Source: Apostichopus japonicus
Taxonomy: Eukaryota > Echinodermata > Holothuroidea > Aspidochirotida > Stichopodidae
Length of the DNA stretch: 64,000 nucleotides
Direction: 5' to 3'
NCBI RefSeq assembly: GCF_037975245.1
Contig: NC_092579.1
Location: 24,535,166 to 24,599,165 of the forward strand
This document shows, piece after piece, positions 49,755 to 61,514 of the stretch. The position numbers were made by a program, and so were the translations under genes. The notes below the pieces were generated by a model. It searched no databases. It was not told where the DNA came from and saw only the letters and a program-made list of their open reading frames with translations. Numbering within the stretch: position 1 is the first letter of the stretch; each line of letters begins with the position of its first letter.

Positions 49755-49889
49755 ATCAGAGTAATATGGAGAAAGAAGGGTGGTTTGTAAGTGGAGTATT
49801 TTGGAGTGCATTTTTTTTTGGTTTTTTTTTTGGTGTGGGACATGGAGTGGAATATTTTCTCTCCTGTTTAGAGTTATGGTTTCCTTCAT

Positions 49890-51376
49890 TTTTGGTATCG
49901 GACATGGGAGTACTTTCTCTACTCTTAGTCCTTTAATGACCTTGGGGTTCTAAGAGAATGTCACTCATACATGGCACACAGAAATGATCAAACCAATAAC
50001 ACTCGACACGTCAACCTTTTAATGAGTCTATGCAGGCTTCAGTTTTCTTTTTTATTACAAACAATTGTGCCTAAATTTATTCTATTCCAAGGCAAACTTA
50101 TCCTTGGTTATATAACTCCTATTGGTTCCAAAGTGAGCTCTAAATTAATTCTTCTCACAATCAGTACTGTACTTGTGGAACAATCCACCCTAGCACATAT
50201 CAACAGTCACACTATAACCTTTTGATCTGAATCCTCCCCTATCAGATAAGAATGGTATACATATAGGTATACATAATACCTCTATATCCAGTCATTCCGC
50301 AAGTTCATGCCAATTACAGAATTAACAGAGTCCTTATAGCAGCAGTTACAATTGCTTGTCTCTAAAAGAATAAAAACATGTCATCTTGCTGTGGTGAAAA
50401 ATTTTGATGTCAAAATCAAGTCTGAGTCCAGGGCACTCTGAATCCAAACAAATTGGAGCCAATTGAGGCAAATTTATTTTCGGATTTTTGTTGTTGTTCC
50501 CATCCATATTAACTTGAGACAATGATCACGTGTAGGCCTACATTCTCCACAATTTTGGTAGGTAACAACATATTATTTATGACATTGTTACAAACAATAA
50601 AGTTAATAAGAAACCTGCTGTGTTAAAATTGTAGTCGTAGATCAGTGGCATGCATACCTCTAAAATGTACACTGCTTGGACCAGATACTTTCCAAACTAA
50701 ATTTAAACAATCATCCAGCATACCTTCTTCACGTCTGCGTTAAGAGATGCAACATATTTGTTAATTTACAAAGGAGAAAGTTCATATGAAAACTGCTATG
50801 ATAATATTGTAGCTTTAGACTAACAAGCCAAAATTTGAACTAAGGGCATTTGGTTTCGAACACCAAACACTTTCTTCCTGTGGATGATTTCAGTAAAGCC
50901 TTCCTGTGTAATCTCTGTAAATTGTTATTTATGTTAATTCCTATACTGTTCAATTGACATGTATTTGATTATACATCTGGAATACACAGGATTATGAAAC
51001 CATCATTAGAGGATATTCTATTTATAATAATGTGTCAACTAGGGAGAGGCCTCATATTTTGTCAGCAGCATGTATGAATTACTTGACAGATGTTTATTTG
51101 ACTTTCAGCTCCAAACATGTTTCTTTGAAATGACAAAAAGGTGTTCCACTGTTGATTATTAGCAACATTTCTACAGTGGAATTACATAATTGTACCTTTC
51201 TTTTAGTACGTACTAGTCATTTTAATGCTGTACTTTATACAGCAGGTTTTAATCATTTTTTTGTACTTGTTATAGTGGAGATTAAAAACAATAACAGTGA
51301 ACACCTTGAGAACTAAACCCTCTGTCTGTGTCACCACAACAACACCATACATCCATTCCAATATCTTTACATTTAG
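49890..51376. other. non-coding, no gene supported
   Basis: An open stretch at 49971-50225 follows a CACACAG acceptor-like site, but its composition is not decisive and no donor pairs with it. Confidence 0.35.
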
Positions 51377-51573
51377 ATGCTGCAAATATATATAGGTCAT
51401 TAAACCCACAATACAGAGGGAACGCTACAGTACAACCTTACTTTCTTTCTGATTCCAAGAAAGAGAACAGATCGCACCTCTATAAGATATACAGATGGCA
51501 TTCAACATCATTGCAAGACAAACACAAGCATTCATCACCAAAAGAAAGGGGCTGCCACAAAGTGCTGCAGTAG
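51377..51573 (+). CDS. weak candidate exon, unassigned
   Basis: A pyrimidine-rich acceptor (ATATCTTTACATTTAG) precedes an open frame of about 65 codons (ANIYRSLNPQYRGNATVQPY, FLSDSKKENRSHLYKIYR, WHSTSLQDKHKHSS) ending at TAG 51571-51573. It looks coding in composition, but no family was recognised. Possibly linked to the candidate at 48409 by phase. Either a terminal exon or one with an unseen donor. Confidence 0.3.
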
Positions 51574-52177
51574 TTGTTGAGAAGTAATTTACTGAGCTGA
51601 GTATTGCTGATTGTGGCTGGTTACTATAAAACCATTCCTGCTATGACTTTGTGTCTGAACTATTTATAGTGATGCTGCTAGGCAAACTAATCACACTTCA
51701 TAAAGAAAGTATAGAAATTCAGCAATAACAAAGATTAATCTAATTCCAAGCTTCTCCTGAAACTATCATTTTAAACCTCTCTGTGCTCATATTTAATCCT
51801 CTTCTGTAGAGGCGGCATCTGAGTCTTTCTAAGGCCAAGCGATCACCAGCTTTACATTTACATTGTAAGTCACACATAGTTCAAGAAATCCTCTACTAAC
51901 TTGGGAGTGTCAGACAAGCAAAGAGAGAAAAACAGACAGTTATTATTGGCATCGCCTTTGAGTGAGTTTAAAATGTTCTATATTTGGTAAAGTTTGACAC
52001 AAAGATTATCTCTAGCTTGTTTTCCAAAGCACAAGAGCAAAAAATGACGTATATATGTATTTATAGCTCTGGCAGTTAACATGCATAAGGAAAATTCACA
52101 AATTCAAAGCCAGGAGGAACAATCTGACAAGATAGATCAAATACACATCTACTTGAAATGACTTTGAAACAAAAATA
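51574..52177. other. non-coding, no gene recognised
   Basis: Nothing supported in this stretch. Confidence 0.4.
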
Positions 52178-52185
52178 CACATAGA

Positions 52186-52350
52186 CAGGGAATAATTTAG
52201 TATTTATAATATAGTATTTATAAGGGTTGTCTCTTATAAAATACTATACTTTCTGTCTACAAAACCTGCTATACTTCTCTGCAAACGTTTACCAAGTTTG
52301 CCCATTTTGCAGAGCACTTTACTTTGCAATACCAGAGAAATTATTCCCTG
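52186..52350. mobile_element. 165-bp MITE with CAGGGAATAATTT termini
   Basis: Perfect 13-bp terminal inverted repeats CAGGGAATAATTT (52186-52198) and AAATTATTCCCTG (52338-52350), with the direct flank ATAGA on both sides (52181-52185 and 52351-52355). An internal near-perfect hairpin pairs TAGTATTTATAAG with CTTATAAAATACTA. There is no coding capacity. The CAGGG end is hAT-like, but the duplication is 5 bp rather than 8. Confidence 0.8.
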
Positions 52351-53198
52351 ATAGAAGAGTTTAAAAAATACTGAAGATTAAATTGAATTTCATACTTTGA
52401 AACAAATTTTATCCATAATTATTAAAATGATCAATCCAATGATGATGAAACTACTTCTTTAGTAAGAAATGCTCATCTCTTAGTTGCTCAATCTATTAAA
52501 GGACTAAAAGAAATATGAAACCAACAAAGCCATCATAGAATTGTAGACCTCACTCTGTAGACCTCACAAAGTGCCGCACTTTCACTCTACAAAGCCAATA
52601 ATGGTAGACTAAAATATACATCTTCAAGAGCTCTTTTCAAGTGACTTTCCAACATGTATTTCATACAATAAAAGATACCAATTTTTACTAATGATGCAAT
52701 GCTTCCTAGATATGTTCACTTGGATGTGTGTTATATCATAAATAACAGTAGCACCCAAGACCTATTTTAAGTTGCTTTTCAAAAATTATGTCAAAGCTAG
52801 TGTTTTTTGAAACATTAATGTATGCTAATTACAAAAGCTTTTTGCATATTGTTATAAGTGACTGGCAGTGCTTATGGATTCTGGTACTAAAGTCATGGTA
52901 CTTCAAATCAGAAACCAGCATAAACCTTCACTATCATTTCATGAACTCAGGATGAATATTGTTAAGCTTGGTCTGGCATGATAATTGTGAGGAGAAGTAA
53001 ACCCAAACATGCTGACACTATGACATCATAAATTGACAAAATGGCAGACATGACCTGTGTCACATCTCCCAAACTGGAAACTTGTTTTTTGCTGTTGGAG
53101 GAGCGGTTCATCTTAAGGATCTCTACTTATTCAGGTTAAGATGATACTTGCGTTTGCTTCTCCTTCAATTCCTTCAGTGATAATATTTGAAAGATATT
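52351..53198. other. non-coding, no gene recognised
   Basis: AT-rich sequence without supported features. Confidence 0.4.
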
Positions 53199-55110
53199 CC
53201 CAGACGAATTTAAGGCAGGAAAACCCTGGAATTCCCTGGAATATAAGCCAGGAAAAGCCTGGATTTAACCCAGGGAAATCCGGGGAAATTCCTGGGCTTG
53301 AAAATGGTAATTCGGACAGGAAAAGCCTGGTAAAGCCTGGTTGATATAACTCATTTAGAGCCAGGTTAAGGCCGGACAAGCCTGGATGGTTAACCCAGGT
53401 TTACCCCGGAAAAGCCAGGTGTCTAGTGTGTGAGTGAAGAGCCAGGAAAAAGCAGGAAAAGCCTGGTATATGCACACCCAGGATTACCCAGGAAAAGCCA
53501 GGTCCCTGTTTATATCAGTGAGGAGCCAGGAAAAGCCAGGTATACATACCCAGTATTAAACCAAAAAAGCCAGGTGTCCATGCTTACCCTATATAAATTA
53601 TCTTGCTGGCTTAAGTTGGCAGTTACTTTTAGCTTATAGGAGGTTAGTGTGTTTGTGGTATAGGAAATTTTCATAACTTTAAAATCATGAATTATATGTA
53701 TATATGTAAGGGTGTTAGCGACTGAAAATAAACGTTTGTTCTTGATCAGAGAACTCTGGGTTTGGTGTGATGACCAAACACAGAACAAGACACATAAAAA
53801 TGGAACACTCAACTGGATTGGATCAAAATAAATTATAATTATGAATAACAAACAATATACAGCTGATCTGAGCCCAGTCAAAGAATTAAATAAAATGACT
53901 TAAAGTCGAGAGGTGCACCCAAATGTTAAAGTTAATACACTTAATTTATAAATCTGTTCTGGTGATTGGTGTGCTGGTGACATCAGGTACAGATCTTCCA
54001 CGACATCAGATCTTCCACGACATCAGTTATAGTTGAACAGAGTAAATTGTATGATAAATGTCCGATCCCAACAAAATAGTATCCTTTAATTAATAAGCAA
54101 TAGTGTCCCAGGGTGTCCTTTCAGTAAAATAATGTCAGTTATAACAAATGGTGTCCCGGAATATCCTTTATGGTAAAATAATATCCTCGAAGTAAGTAAT
54201 ATCCTTTATAGTAAATAATGTCCTTTATAGTAAAACGCGTGCCAGACTGTCAGGTGAATATCACTCCTTCCATAAAATAATAAGGACTACAGTAACTTGA
54301 TTTTATAAATTAAGGTTTAAAACAAACTATCCAGCATTAAAACTATATTTCTCGTCTTTTGCAACTGTCTTGCTCCAATACTCATGGCCAACTGCCTAAC
54401 TCCCTATACCCTCACAAAACTCTTTTGTTCCTATAATATATATACACAGACCCCTTTTCCTGTGAGAGCTAATTTCCAGGAAGAACAAAGATAGTTGCTT
54501 AGCAACCCAGAAGAGAGAAATCTTAATCCCCCCCCCCCGACCACAAAACAACTTACAAATATACTGTACAAATGTATAGCCCTCTGTACAGTGAGCACTG
54601 CACTAATAAACAAGTAAAACTATGGTACAAAAGAAAACTTTATGTAAGAGCTGACCATCTTACAACTAGCTAATACTGGGTAAAAGGCAAGCTTGGCTTT
54701 TCCTGCCTAGCCAGGACAGCATTCCACTCTCGTTTCCTGCCTATTGTGGACTTGTGAGGCTGGGTGAAGCCAGGAAAAAGGCTGGACTTTCAAAATCCTG
54801 GCTTTTCCTGCCTAGCCAGGACAGCATTGCCCTCGCTTTTCCTGCCTAGTGTGGACTTGTTAGGCTGGGTGAAGCCAGGAAAAGGCTGGACTTTCAAAGT
54901 CCTGGCTTTTCCTGCCTAGCCAGGACAGCATTGCCCTCACTTTTCCTGCCTAGTGTGGACTTGTTAGGCTGGGTGAAGCCAGGAAAAGGCTGGACTTTCA
55001 AAATCCTGGCTTTTCCTGGCTACCTGAGGCAGGAATAAAGCTTGGATATCCAGGGAAACCCGGGGTTTTCTTGACTCTTGCTTAAAAGCCAGGAATTATT
55101 TTTGTCTGGG
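53199..55110. mobile_element. foldback-like element with inverted arrays of CCAGGAAAAGCC words
   Basis: Left arm (about 53199-53590) is filled with AGGAAAAGCC(A/T)GG words. Right arm (about 54680-55075) is filled with their reverse complement, GGCTTTTCCT. Outermost CCCAGACGAA and TTTTTGTCTGGG could be short terminal inverted repeats, but no target duplication is clear. The core (53705-54664) starts TGTAAGGGTGTTAGCG and ends CCATCTTACA. It may be a separate nested insertion such as a solo LTR in reverse orientation; no flanking duplication supports that. No protein is encoded. Confidence 0.5.
54692..55015. repeat. 104-105-bp tandem repeat, three copies
   Basis: CTTGGCTTTTCCTGCCTAGC (or CCTGGC...) restarts at 54692, 54797 and 54901. 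Each unit continues CAGGACAGCATTGCC, TTTTCCTGCCTAGTGTGG, ACTTGTTAGGCTGGGTGAAG and CCAGGAAAAGGCTGGACTTT. Each unit therefore carries both orientations of the CAGGAAAAG word and can fold back on itself. Confidence 0.93.
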
Positions 55111-55275
55111 TTGTGACATTACTGTATTTGGCCCCTGTCATTGTAATGAGGAGGCCAGATATCCAGCATGACTTAAGATTTTCATTAATTTTTAATCTTT
55201 GCAATTCTAATTCACTTGATCCTAGCAGAGCAGCACTGACAAAAACTCTAAATGATGTAAGCAAGGAATATACAG

Positions 55276-55485
55276 GACATTGACAGCAAAGTTGTCAATA
55301 AAGGCTCAGAACTTGTTTTGCTCAATACAGAAGGTCTAGCTTTGCTTAGGTACACATACTGCTGCATGGCAGGAAGAAATATGCTGGAGCCATAGAAATT
55401 CTCAGTGATGACACTCTTTTGTAACGACTGCTGGAGATACCAGAGCTTGAAACTCCTGTGAATAACCTTCCTATAGCACACCAGG
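55276..55485 (+). pseudogene. coding-like but interrupted stretch, unassigned
   Basis: The plus frame reads DIDSKVVNKGSELVLLNTEG then LALLR after a TATACAG acceptor-like site. Then, one frame away, comes KYAGAIEILSDDTLL, an in-frame TAA, and RLLEIPELETPVNNLPIAHQ running into CAG/GTGAGG, a good donor. The shift and the stop argue for a decayed gene or a sequencing error. The opposite strand is also open (minus 55360-55599, between a TTCTTGTAG acceptor and a GTATGT donor), so the strand is undecided. Confidence 0.3.
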
Positions 55486-55883
55486 TGAGGTGGTTACATT
55501 GGTGATGGTAATATTGATTACAGGTTAACAAAGCACTATCATCATCTTGTGCATAGGAGGGAAAATTCTGCTCAATGATGAAATAGACAATCTCTTTTCC
55601 TACAAGAATAATTTGACACATAATACTGTTCTCTTTATATTCACCAAGACTATTTGAGCATAATTGCAGGCAACCACTTCCTGGTCTTACAGTATTCAGG
55701 TAAATTTATGTTTCCATGAAGAGTTGGTCTGATTAGTGTTGTAGCTAAGTTCCATTCATATGTTTAACGTTAAGACTTCTGTAAGATGCATCAACTTTTA
55801 TACTGTTCTAAACATCCTGCTAGGTTATGATGAAGAGTTAAAACATGAAATACATTTTTGCCCTAACAATCTTTTACCATGAC

Positions 55884-56257
55884 TTAAAGGCATTGAAGAC
55901 TCGCCCCAAACCGTGTGCGGCCGTCTGAAAAAGTTAACTTTCTGTTGCTTGCAAGTGACGTTTTGTTCTTGTCGCTACAAAATGCCGACAGTGATGAAAT
56001 GTGATACCTTAATTGTTATCTTTAGGTGGACCTGAGATGTCCATCGCTGAATCATTAATTGTATACTATGCTGTGGGTATTGACCGCAGCTGTATGTACT
56101 GACTGTACACTAGTGTCTAATTACCGACGGTAGCAAGCTGTGTGTGTATTTTCTGTGATCGATGGTGCTGTTAAAACTTCTGTTACACCTCATTCGAAAC
56201 TAGGTCAAATTACCGGCATTAGACGTTTCTTTTTGCGCGAGTCTTCACACCCTTTAA
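55884..56257 (+). mobile_element. TTAA-target MITE, copy D (366 bp)
   Basis: The element proper is 55888-56253, TTAA on both sides (55884-55887 and 56254-56257), in the same orientation as copy C. Termini AGGCATTGAAGACTCGCC and GCGAGTCTTCACACCCT are the best-preserved of the four copies. Confidence 0.8.
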
Positions 56258-56358
56258 ATGTTACTCTCTTTTTTTTCATTTCCTTTTTCAAATTTTCTTC
56301 ATATAACCCTATAGAGATACAGATTTCCCATACACCAAGTCTTCATATGGTTCAGAAG

Positions 56359-56682
56359 CATAGGCGTAGGAGCCTAATTTGATATGCATTCAATATCTTA
56401 ATGTGCATATCATATAGGCATTCATCGGTTATTACATCACATGCCAATAACATACAATCATTTTCCGGGTTATAACCCTTCCATATTGGTTACAACTATT
56501 GGGGAAGTGGTTACAATAATAATAATGATAATAATAATATAAGTTTAACCATTGAAAAACACATTGCAAATTATTCTTCTTTCAGTAGGTGCCCGTAAAA
56601 TTCTCAGCATATTGCCTGAATGTTCACAAACAGTTTTGGTTGGGGGGCTGCAGCCCCCCCCCCCCAGCCTCCTACGCCTATG
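56359..56682. mobile_element. hAT-type MITE (324 bp)
   Basis: Terminal inverted repeats CATAGGCGTAGGAGCC and GGCTGGGG...-preceded CTCCTACGCCTATG (at least 14 bp), with the exact 8-bp duplication TTCAGAAG at 56351-56358 and 56683-56690. A C/G homopolymer run sits just inside the right end. No coding capacity. Confidence 0.9.
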
Positions 56683-57263
56683 TTCAGAAGCTTTATCTAG
56701 CCTGCTGCAATGATTACTTTCATCATCAAATGAAACTGATAGTGTAAATGATCTGTCTCAAAGTTTACCAAAACAAGCAATGCTATCTTATGAATGTAGA
56801 TGTAGAGATAGCATAGCACATTATTACAACACAATTATTCACCAACCCACATATTTACCACACAGCCCTGAATTTAGGCCTTCTTAATGCATCCCTGCTC
56901 AATTCATACATCTTTCATGAGGAGTATATCATTTGCCACAAAATCATCATGAATAATTTCATTTTGAAAATGAATGAATTAAAGACAGCAGCTAACCTGA
57001 TTGCAAAACGACTAACACCTTATCAGGTTTTCTTAAAGATATTTAACTATGTATGTAGAACCATATAAACGAGCAAAATAAAACGAAACAGTTGATGAAA
57101 GTCATAGTAGTGTATATTCAAACGTTTTCGAAGATTTCCCATCTTCCTCGTCAGGAAATAGATAACAATATAGTCACTTACCTGTATGTATAGTGCATAC
57201 GAAAGTTGTAGTATTAATGTTGACTATCCATGTTCAAAGATATAGGAGGTTCTAATATAAGTT

Positions 57264-57304
57264 GAGTATATATATGACGATCCATGTTGTCGTCATATAT
57301 ACTC
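57264..57304. other. imperfect hairpin, about 15-17-bp arms
   Basis: GAGTATATATATGACGA and TCGTCATATATACTC flank a 9-base loop; one arm has an extra TA. Confidence 0.7.
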
Positions 57305-57584
57305 TACAAATGTAAAACTCTTCCTAAACTTTATTACAAATTTAACTATTCTTGAAGTTGCTCAATTTAATCAATAGAGTTACCTTAAAAACCTCGATTA
57401 TGAATGTAAATTAGAAATAAATGCCAGCCTTCTCACGCCTTTGGTGCAAGTAAACATCAATCCAAGTGGCTAATTACAGTTTACATTAAAGGTGTTATTT
57501 ACTTGTTCAGCTCTTTGTGTTTACTAACTTCACATGAGTAAATTGCGGTGATGCACAGTTAAATAGTTGAATAAGAGTAAAATA

Positions 57585-58240
57585 GAAAGAATCAAGAACT
57601 TGTCTCGTAATGCTTAAAATTAGAGAGAATCCCAACATGTCGGGCAAACTTTGTAGCGATTGAATAAACGTGATTATTCCACGTCAAGCCAGAGTCAATA
57701 GTAACCCATAGAAACGTTGTATAATCTACTCTTTTAAGATATTTTCCATGGACCATCGATAAAGTCACAAAAAAGTCACATTTTTAAGGCTGCTCTTCTT
57801 ATTTTGAAAAACAATATAACTAGTTTTACTCATATTAAGGGAAAGTTTATTGGCAGATACCCAAGCATAGAAGTTTGTAAGTTCCTGATGAATTGTGACT
57901 TTAAATACAATAATATTATTGCGAGTGAAGAAAATGTTACTATCATCAACAAACAAGATAGTGGAACATTTCTCTGATACTTCATGTATATAATTGACAT
58001 AAATGATCAAGAGTAACGGCCCTAAAATAGATCCTTGTGGAACACCACATACAGTATTCATCTTGTTCTCTGTGCGAAAGATAGCTTTTAATCCAGTCAA
58101 GGCCGAGGCCACTAATACCACCAATGGGAGAGTTTCATGAAAATAATTTGGTGGTCCATTCTATTGAATGCTTTTGAAAAATCTAAAATGAAACTCACAG
58201 AAATCATCTTCTTACCCATAACATCAAATTTGTTTTGTTT
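57585..58240 (-). pseudogene. LINE reverse transcriptase fragment (Jockey/CR1-like), frame-shifted
   Basis: On the minus strand, three frames in order spell a non-LTR reverse transcriptase palm. FILDFSKAFNRMDHQIIFMK comes first (about 58200-58140). Next is GVPQGSILGPLLLIIYVN with FVDDSNIFF (58124-57765), where the usual FADD is FVDD. Then TTFLWVTIDSGLTWNNHVYS and IATKFARHVGILSNFK follow (about 57720-57590). Frame changes between blocks show it is dead. The N-terminal endonuclease is missing. The adjoining sequence at 58240 is the TGACC repeat block D. Confidence 0.82.
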
Positions 58241-58385
58241 TGAGGTATCATGTTTACAAGGTTTTCAGACTTTGACCTCAGCTGACCTCAAAGTGGCATT
58301 TGCCTACCACTAGAAACAATAAGGTTTATTTCTTCAATTTTCTTCATCCAAGTTATTTGATTGAGATACTGTGTTCACAAGCAAA
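58240..58385. repeat. TGACCTTTGACC-family repeat, block D (one unit)
   Basis: GAGGTATCATGTTTACAAGG, TTTTCAGACTTTGACCTCAG, CTGACCTCAAAGTGGC and AAACAATAAGGTTTATTTC occur in the same order as in the units at 13850-14493. Confidence 0.7.
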
Positions 58386-58649
58386 GGATCACACACATGC
58401 CATCATATCTACATAGATCTGTTTATCATTGTCATCAAACAAACAAAAATGCTCCAGCTATTGGAAGATCACAAGTATCCCTGAACATGCAATAAGTTTC
58501 ACCATTACAAAAATGATCATCATACAATGTTTTGCAATCCCTTAGGCCTGCATTTCACTGACTTTACTGAATGAAAATGAAACTTGTAATGCCAATCATG
58601 ATCCATTTCAAACCTTGCTTATCACACCCAACCTTTCTCGATATTACAT

Positions 58650-58865
58650 TTAGAAAGACTTTAACAGGGTCTCTACTTAGTCATCCAGCTGCCATTGAGA
58701 AATGGAATCAGGTTCTGGATTTTCATATAAATGAACAAGATTGGAAAACCATTTTTCAGTCACCATTTGTTTCAGTAAAGGATAGCAAAATCCAGTACTT
58801 TCGGTTTCCTTTCATTCACTGCATTCTTGGCACAAATAGTATTATGTTCCTTCTAAAATTTACAT
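58650..58865 (+). pseudogene. LINE ORF2 C-terminal fragment (L1/Tx1-like)
   Basis: The plus frame reads IEKWNQVLDFHINEQDW then KTIFQSPFVSVKDSKIQYFR and FPFIHCILGTNSIMF. It resembles the post-RT segment of L1/Tx1 LINE proteins (W--IY--PF--T---K---FQYKILHRI--TN--L). The following zinc-knuckle part (CSFC-----T--HLF) is missing, so it is a short relic. Assignment is by pattern recall only. Confidence 0.5.
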
Positions 58866-58869
58866 GATG

Positions 58870-59857
58870 AAACAATAATCCATTTATTTTGAAAATGCAA
58901 AATCATCTCTAAATTTATATAATTTGATAATTTAATAAGTTGAAATTGCCTTTACAAGTGGAAATAACCATTTCCTCTAATGTACATCATAGAAGGTCAT
59001 ATACGTTATGAACAATTAAAATCAGCATTAAGTTCTTGCTTGTTCTTATTCAACTAATGTTTTTCATTCATGATCTTTATTGTTAATGAAGTCAAGTCAT
59101 TTTTCCTTTTCTTCTTGCACATTTAAAAAGAGTTTACTTAATTTTACAAATGATATGCAAAGATGATTTAAGAAAGAGAGTGGGTTTCAGAAATTAAGAT
59201 TTGTGTTGATCAAAGTGATGAGTACTATCTATGGTAAATTCAGTAATGGTAGGCATTAAAATGATGCAAACTTAGCTATTTGTTTCACATGCGCAAGTTC
59301 CATTTATCTCGGGTTGGCAACTTCTTTTTTGACTCAGTAACACTATAAGTGGATCGCAATCATCGCATATATGTCACATTTGAAGCGCCCTCAGTTTTAA
59401 AAGGTAAAAATAAATGTAGTGTGTATTTAAAATGGTTGAAAAATTCCTGAAAACCCAGGGACTTGCTGACTACTTATTTCACAGGTGTGTTACTGTAAGA
59501 TTATTCTATAAAATGTGAACACCACAAAACCCCTTAGTTTAATTCTCCTTAAAACAGTCTCATGCAACCTATAACAGATCATCAAATTACTGTATAGGTA
59601 CTGACACACCTATCAATATTAAATATTACAGTTATTGGTGAAGTGAGAATAAACAATTGTTTTTGCATCACTGATAATTTGCAAAACTTGACATTGCAAA
59701 TTCCTCTGATATGAATGATATTTAACTACTGTATAAAGATCTACAACCCTTTACAGGGGCCTTGTCTCCACTGTTTTGATGTAGACAATACCACCAAAAC
59801 CACATGCACTGACATCTTGGGCAATACCTACTTTAATGGCGCTCTTCTTATATACAG
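58870..59857. other. non-coding, probably intronic
   Basis: AT-rich, without supported features. Upstream of the exon candidate at 59858. Confidence 0.4.
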
Positions 59858-61047
59858 AATTTGAACTCTGGATTTCCTGACATTGATGCTGTAAAACAAC
59901 AGCACTCCTATTGTTTCATCAGTGAAAACTTTGTTATTGCTCAATTTTCCACAAATTGGCATTTCATAGACTGCAATGGCAATATGGATGACAATATCAA
60001 TATGAACTTAAATAATATTGCTCATAGCCTCATACACATATTACTTGAAATTTATGGCAGGGTAATATTTAAAATTTTATCAATAGAAGGGAAACATTTC
60101 TCTAATGTTTGATGACAACCCAGCATGATTATTCAAAAGACAACATCATTTGGTAAGTCACAACTTAAACAATCCTTTGTATTTATTTATCTTACGATAT
60201 ATTTCTAAACAATACTTCTTTGCACTTCAAAACTTGTTTTAAGTTTCTCCAGTCAGTTTCCTGTTCAATTATTCCATTATACATTTAAAGCTGAATTATC
60301 TCATGAAAAACATTCCACAACAATTTCTGGGCTGTATGAAATGAAATTGAGGTTTAATCCCTGGATTCCCAGTATGCAAGGTACCGTGGGTTCTGACTGG
60401 TACATCAAGCAAAAAACAAGGGATAGTAGGAATTGTTTCCAACTTCAAGCAGGTAAGTACAGTTTGAAGCTTCGATTCAAAGGTTCCAACCTTTTAGGTT
60501 ACACTGGAAGAACGACCATCGGAAGGATATGCCCTTCCTGTAGTGTCAATCTTCCAATTAAAGTACACAAATTTGCTGATGCCATTTTCTGACACACAGA
60601 GTTTGTCTATTTTCCATGGGTACAGTAGGTTTAGTAGATTTTGTTAAAGCTGCTAGTTGTGTTCTTTTCGCCACTTCACACCAGATACACTAATGTCACT
60701 ATGGCAGTCTTTTGTAGCTACACCTACTATGAATATGTTCTAGGACAATACTAAATAATGAAGTTTGCTTTGAGATGGTTTTAAGAAGCTGTTGTAACAT
60801 TTATGCAATACAGTATTAAATAGTACAGTATAAAACAATATAGTATGTGCTAGTGTACTTGCAAATAGACCATGATATGTGAATCATCTAATTCTTTCAA
60901 CACAAAATGTTTGCATTGTGTCATTCCTTTATACTCACCTCCAAATAAAAATCCATCTGCTTGCCCTCTGCATATCCATCCCAATGTCTCACTTCTCTCC
61001 CCAAAACAGATGACCAAAGGAATCCCAACAGGAGGAGGGTGCTGTAA
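59858..61047 (+). CDS. candidate 3' end of a host gene: three exons, unassigned protein
   Basis: Proposed exons are 59858-60061, 60257-60452 and 61010-61047. Exon 1 follows CTTCTTATATACAG and holds 68 codons (NSGFPDIDAVKQQHSYCFIS, FVIAQFSTNWHFIDCNGN, HILLEIYGR) to GTAATA. Exon 2 follows TTTCTCCAGTCAG, in phase 0. It gives FPVQLFHYTFKAELSHEKHS, LYEMKLRFNPWIPSMQGT and SDWYIKQKTRDSRNCFQLQA, then a consensus donor GCAG/GTAAGT. Exon 3 follows the excellent acceptor CTTCTCTCCCCAAAACAG. Its phase fits, giving DDQRNPNRRRVL and a TAA stop at 61045-61047. All three junction phases agree. No domain was recognised; upstream exons are outside or among the weak candidates at 47-52 kb. Confidence 0.5.
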
Positions 61048-61301
61048 GTTCCACAGAAGCTCTCTGACAAGTTAAACTCAAAACCAAATGCAAAATGAAT
61101 AGCAGGGAAGACAAAATATATTCACATATTTCACCTTCAAGCAACATATTTCCAATATGAATCTATAGACTGTATACAAGAGCAGCAGTAGCAGCCACAT
61201 AGCTTGTATGTGATTCTGAGTAGCTAGGGTAACAAAGATGGATACACACTTGCCTCATTGCCTAGATGTAACATCCAAACATCCTGTAACATCTGTAACA
61301 C

Positions 61302-61335
61302 CAGGGCCGTAGCCTTCGGGGGGGGGGGGATTTCC
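61302..61335. mobile_element. hAT-like terminus fragment
   Basis: CAGGGCCGTAGCCTTCGGGG followed by a G-run resembles the ends of hAT elements such as those starting at 35731 and 56359. No matching opposite terminus or duplication was seen, so it is a fragment or a coincidence. Confidence 0.4.
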
Positions 61336-61514
61336 AATTTCTAAAGTAGGCATACAATAATGTGAACACTTGGACAGTATGCGCTATTTCAGTTAGCGTT
61401 AGCAAAATGTTCATATCATTTCTTCTGATTTCATTAGTCAGTAGTGTACCTTACCTGGATGGCCACCCTCTTGTGTTTGGCTCAGAAGAGTCTGCCTGAG
61501 AGAATGGCTCTAAG

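Noticed and set aside
53705-54664. Solo LTR (TGTAAG...CTTACA, 960 bp) inside the foldback-like element.
   Set aside because: No flanking target duplication could be found (ATATA versus ACTAG), so it is mentioned only as a possibility.
57120-57160. Hammerhead-ribozyme-like core on the minus strand (CTGACGAG, a 6-bp stem, then GAAA) near the LINE fragment.
   Set aside because: Stem II would need a bulged G, and I could find neither a stem III nor a cleavage-site NUH triplet with a matching stem I. Only the conserved core words are present.
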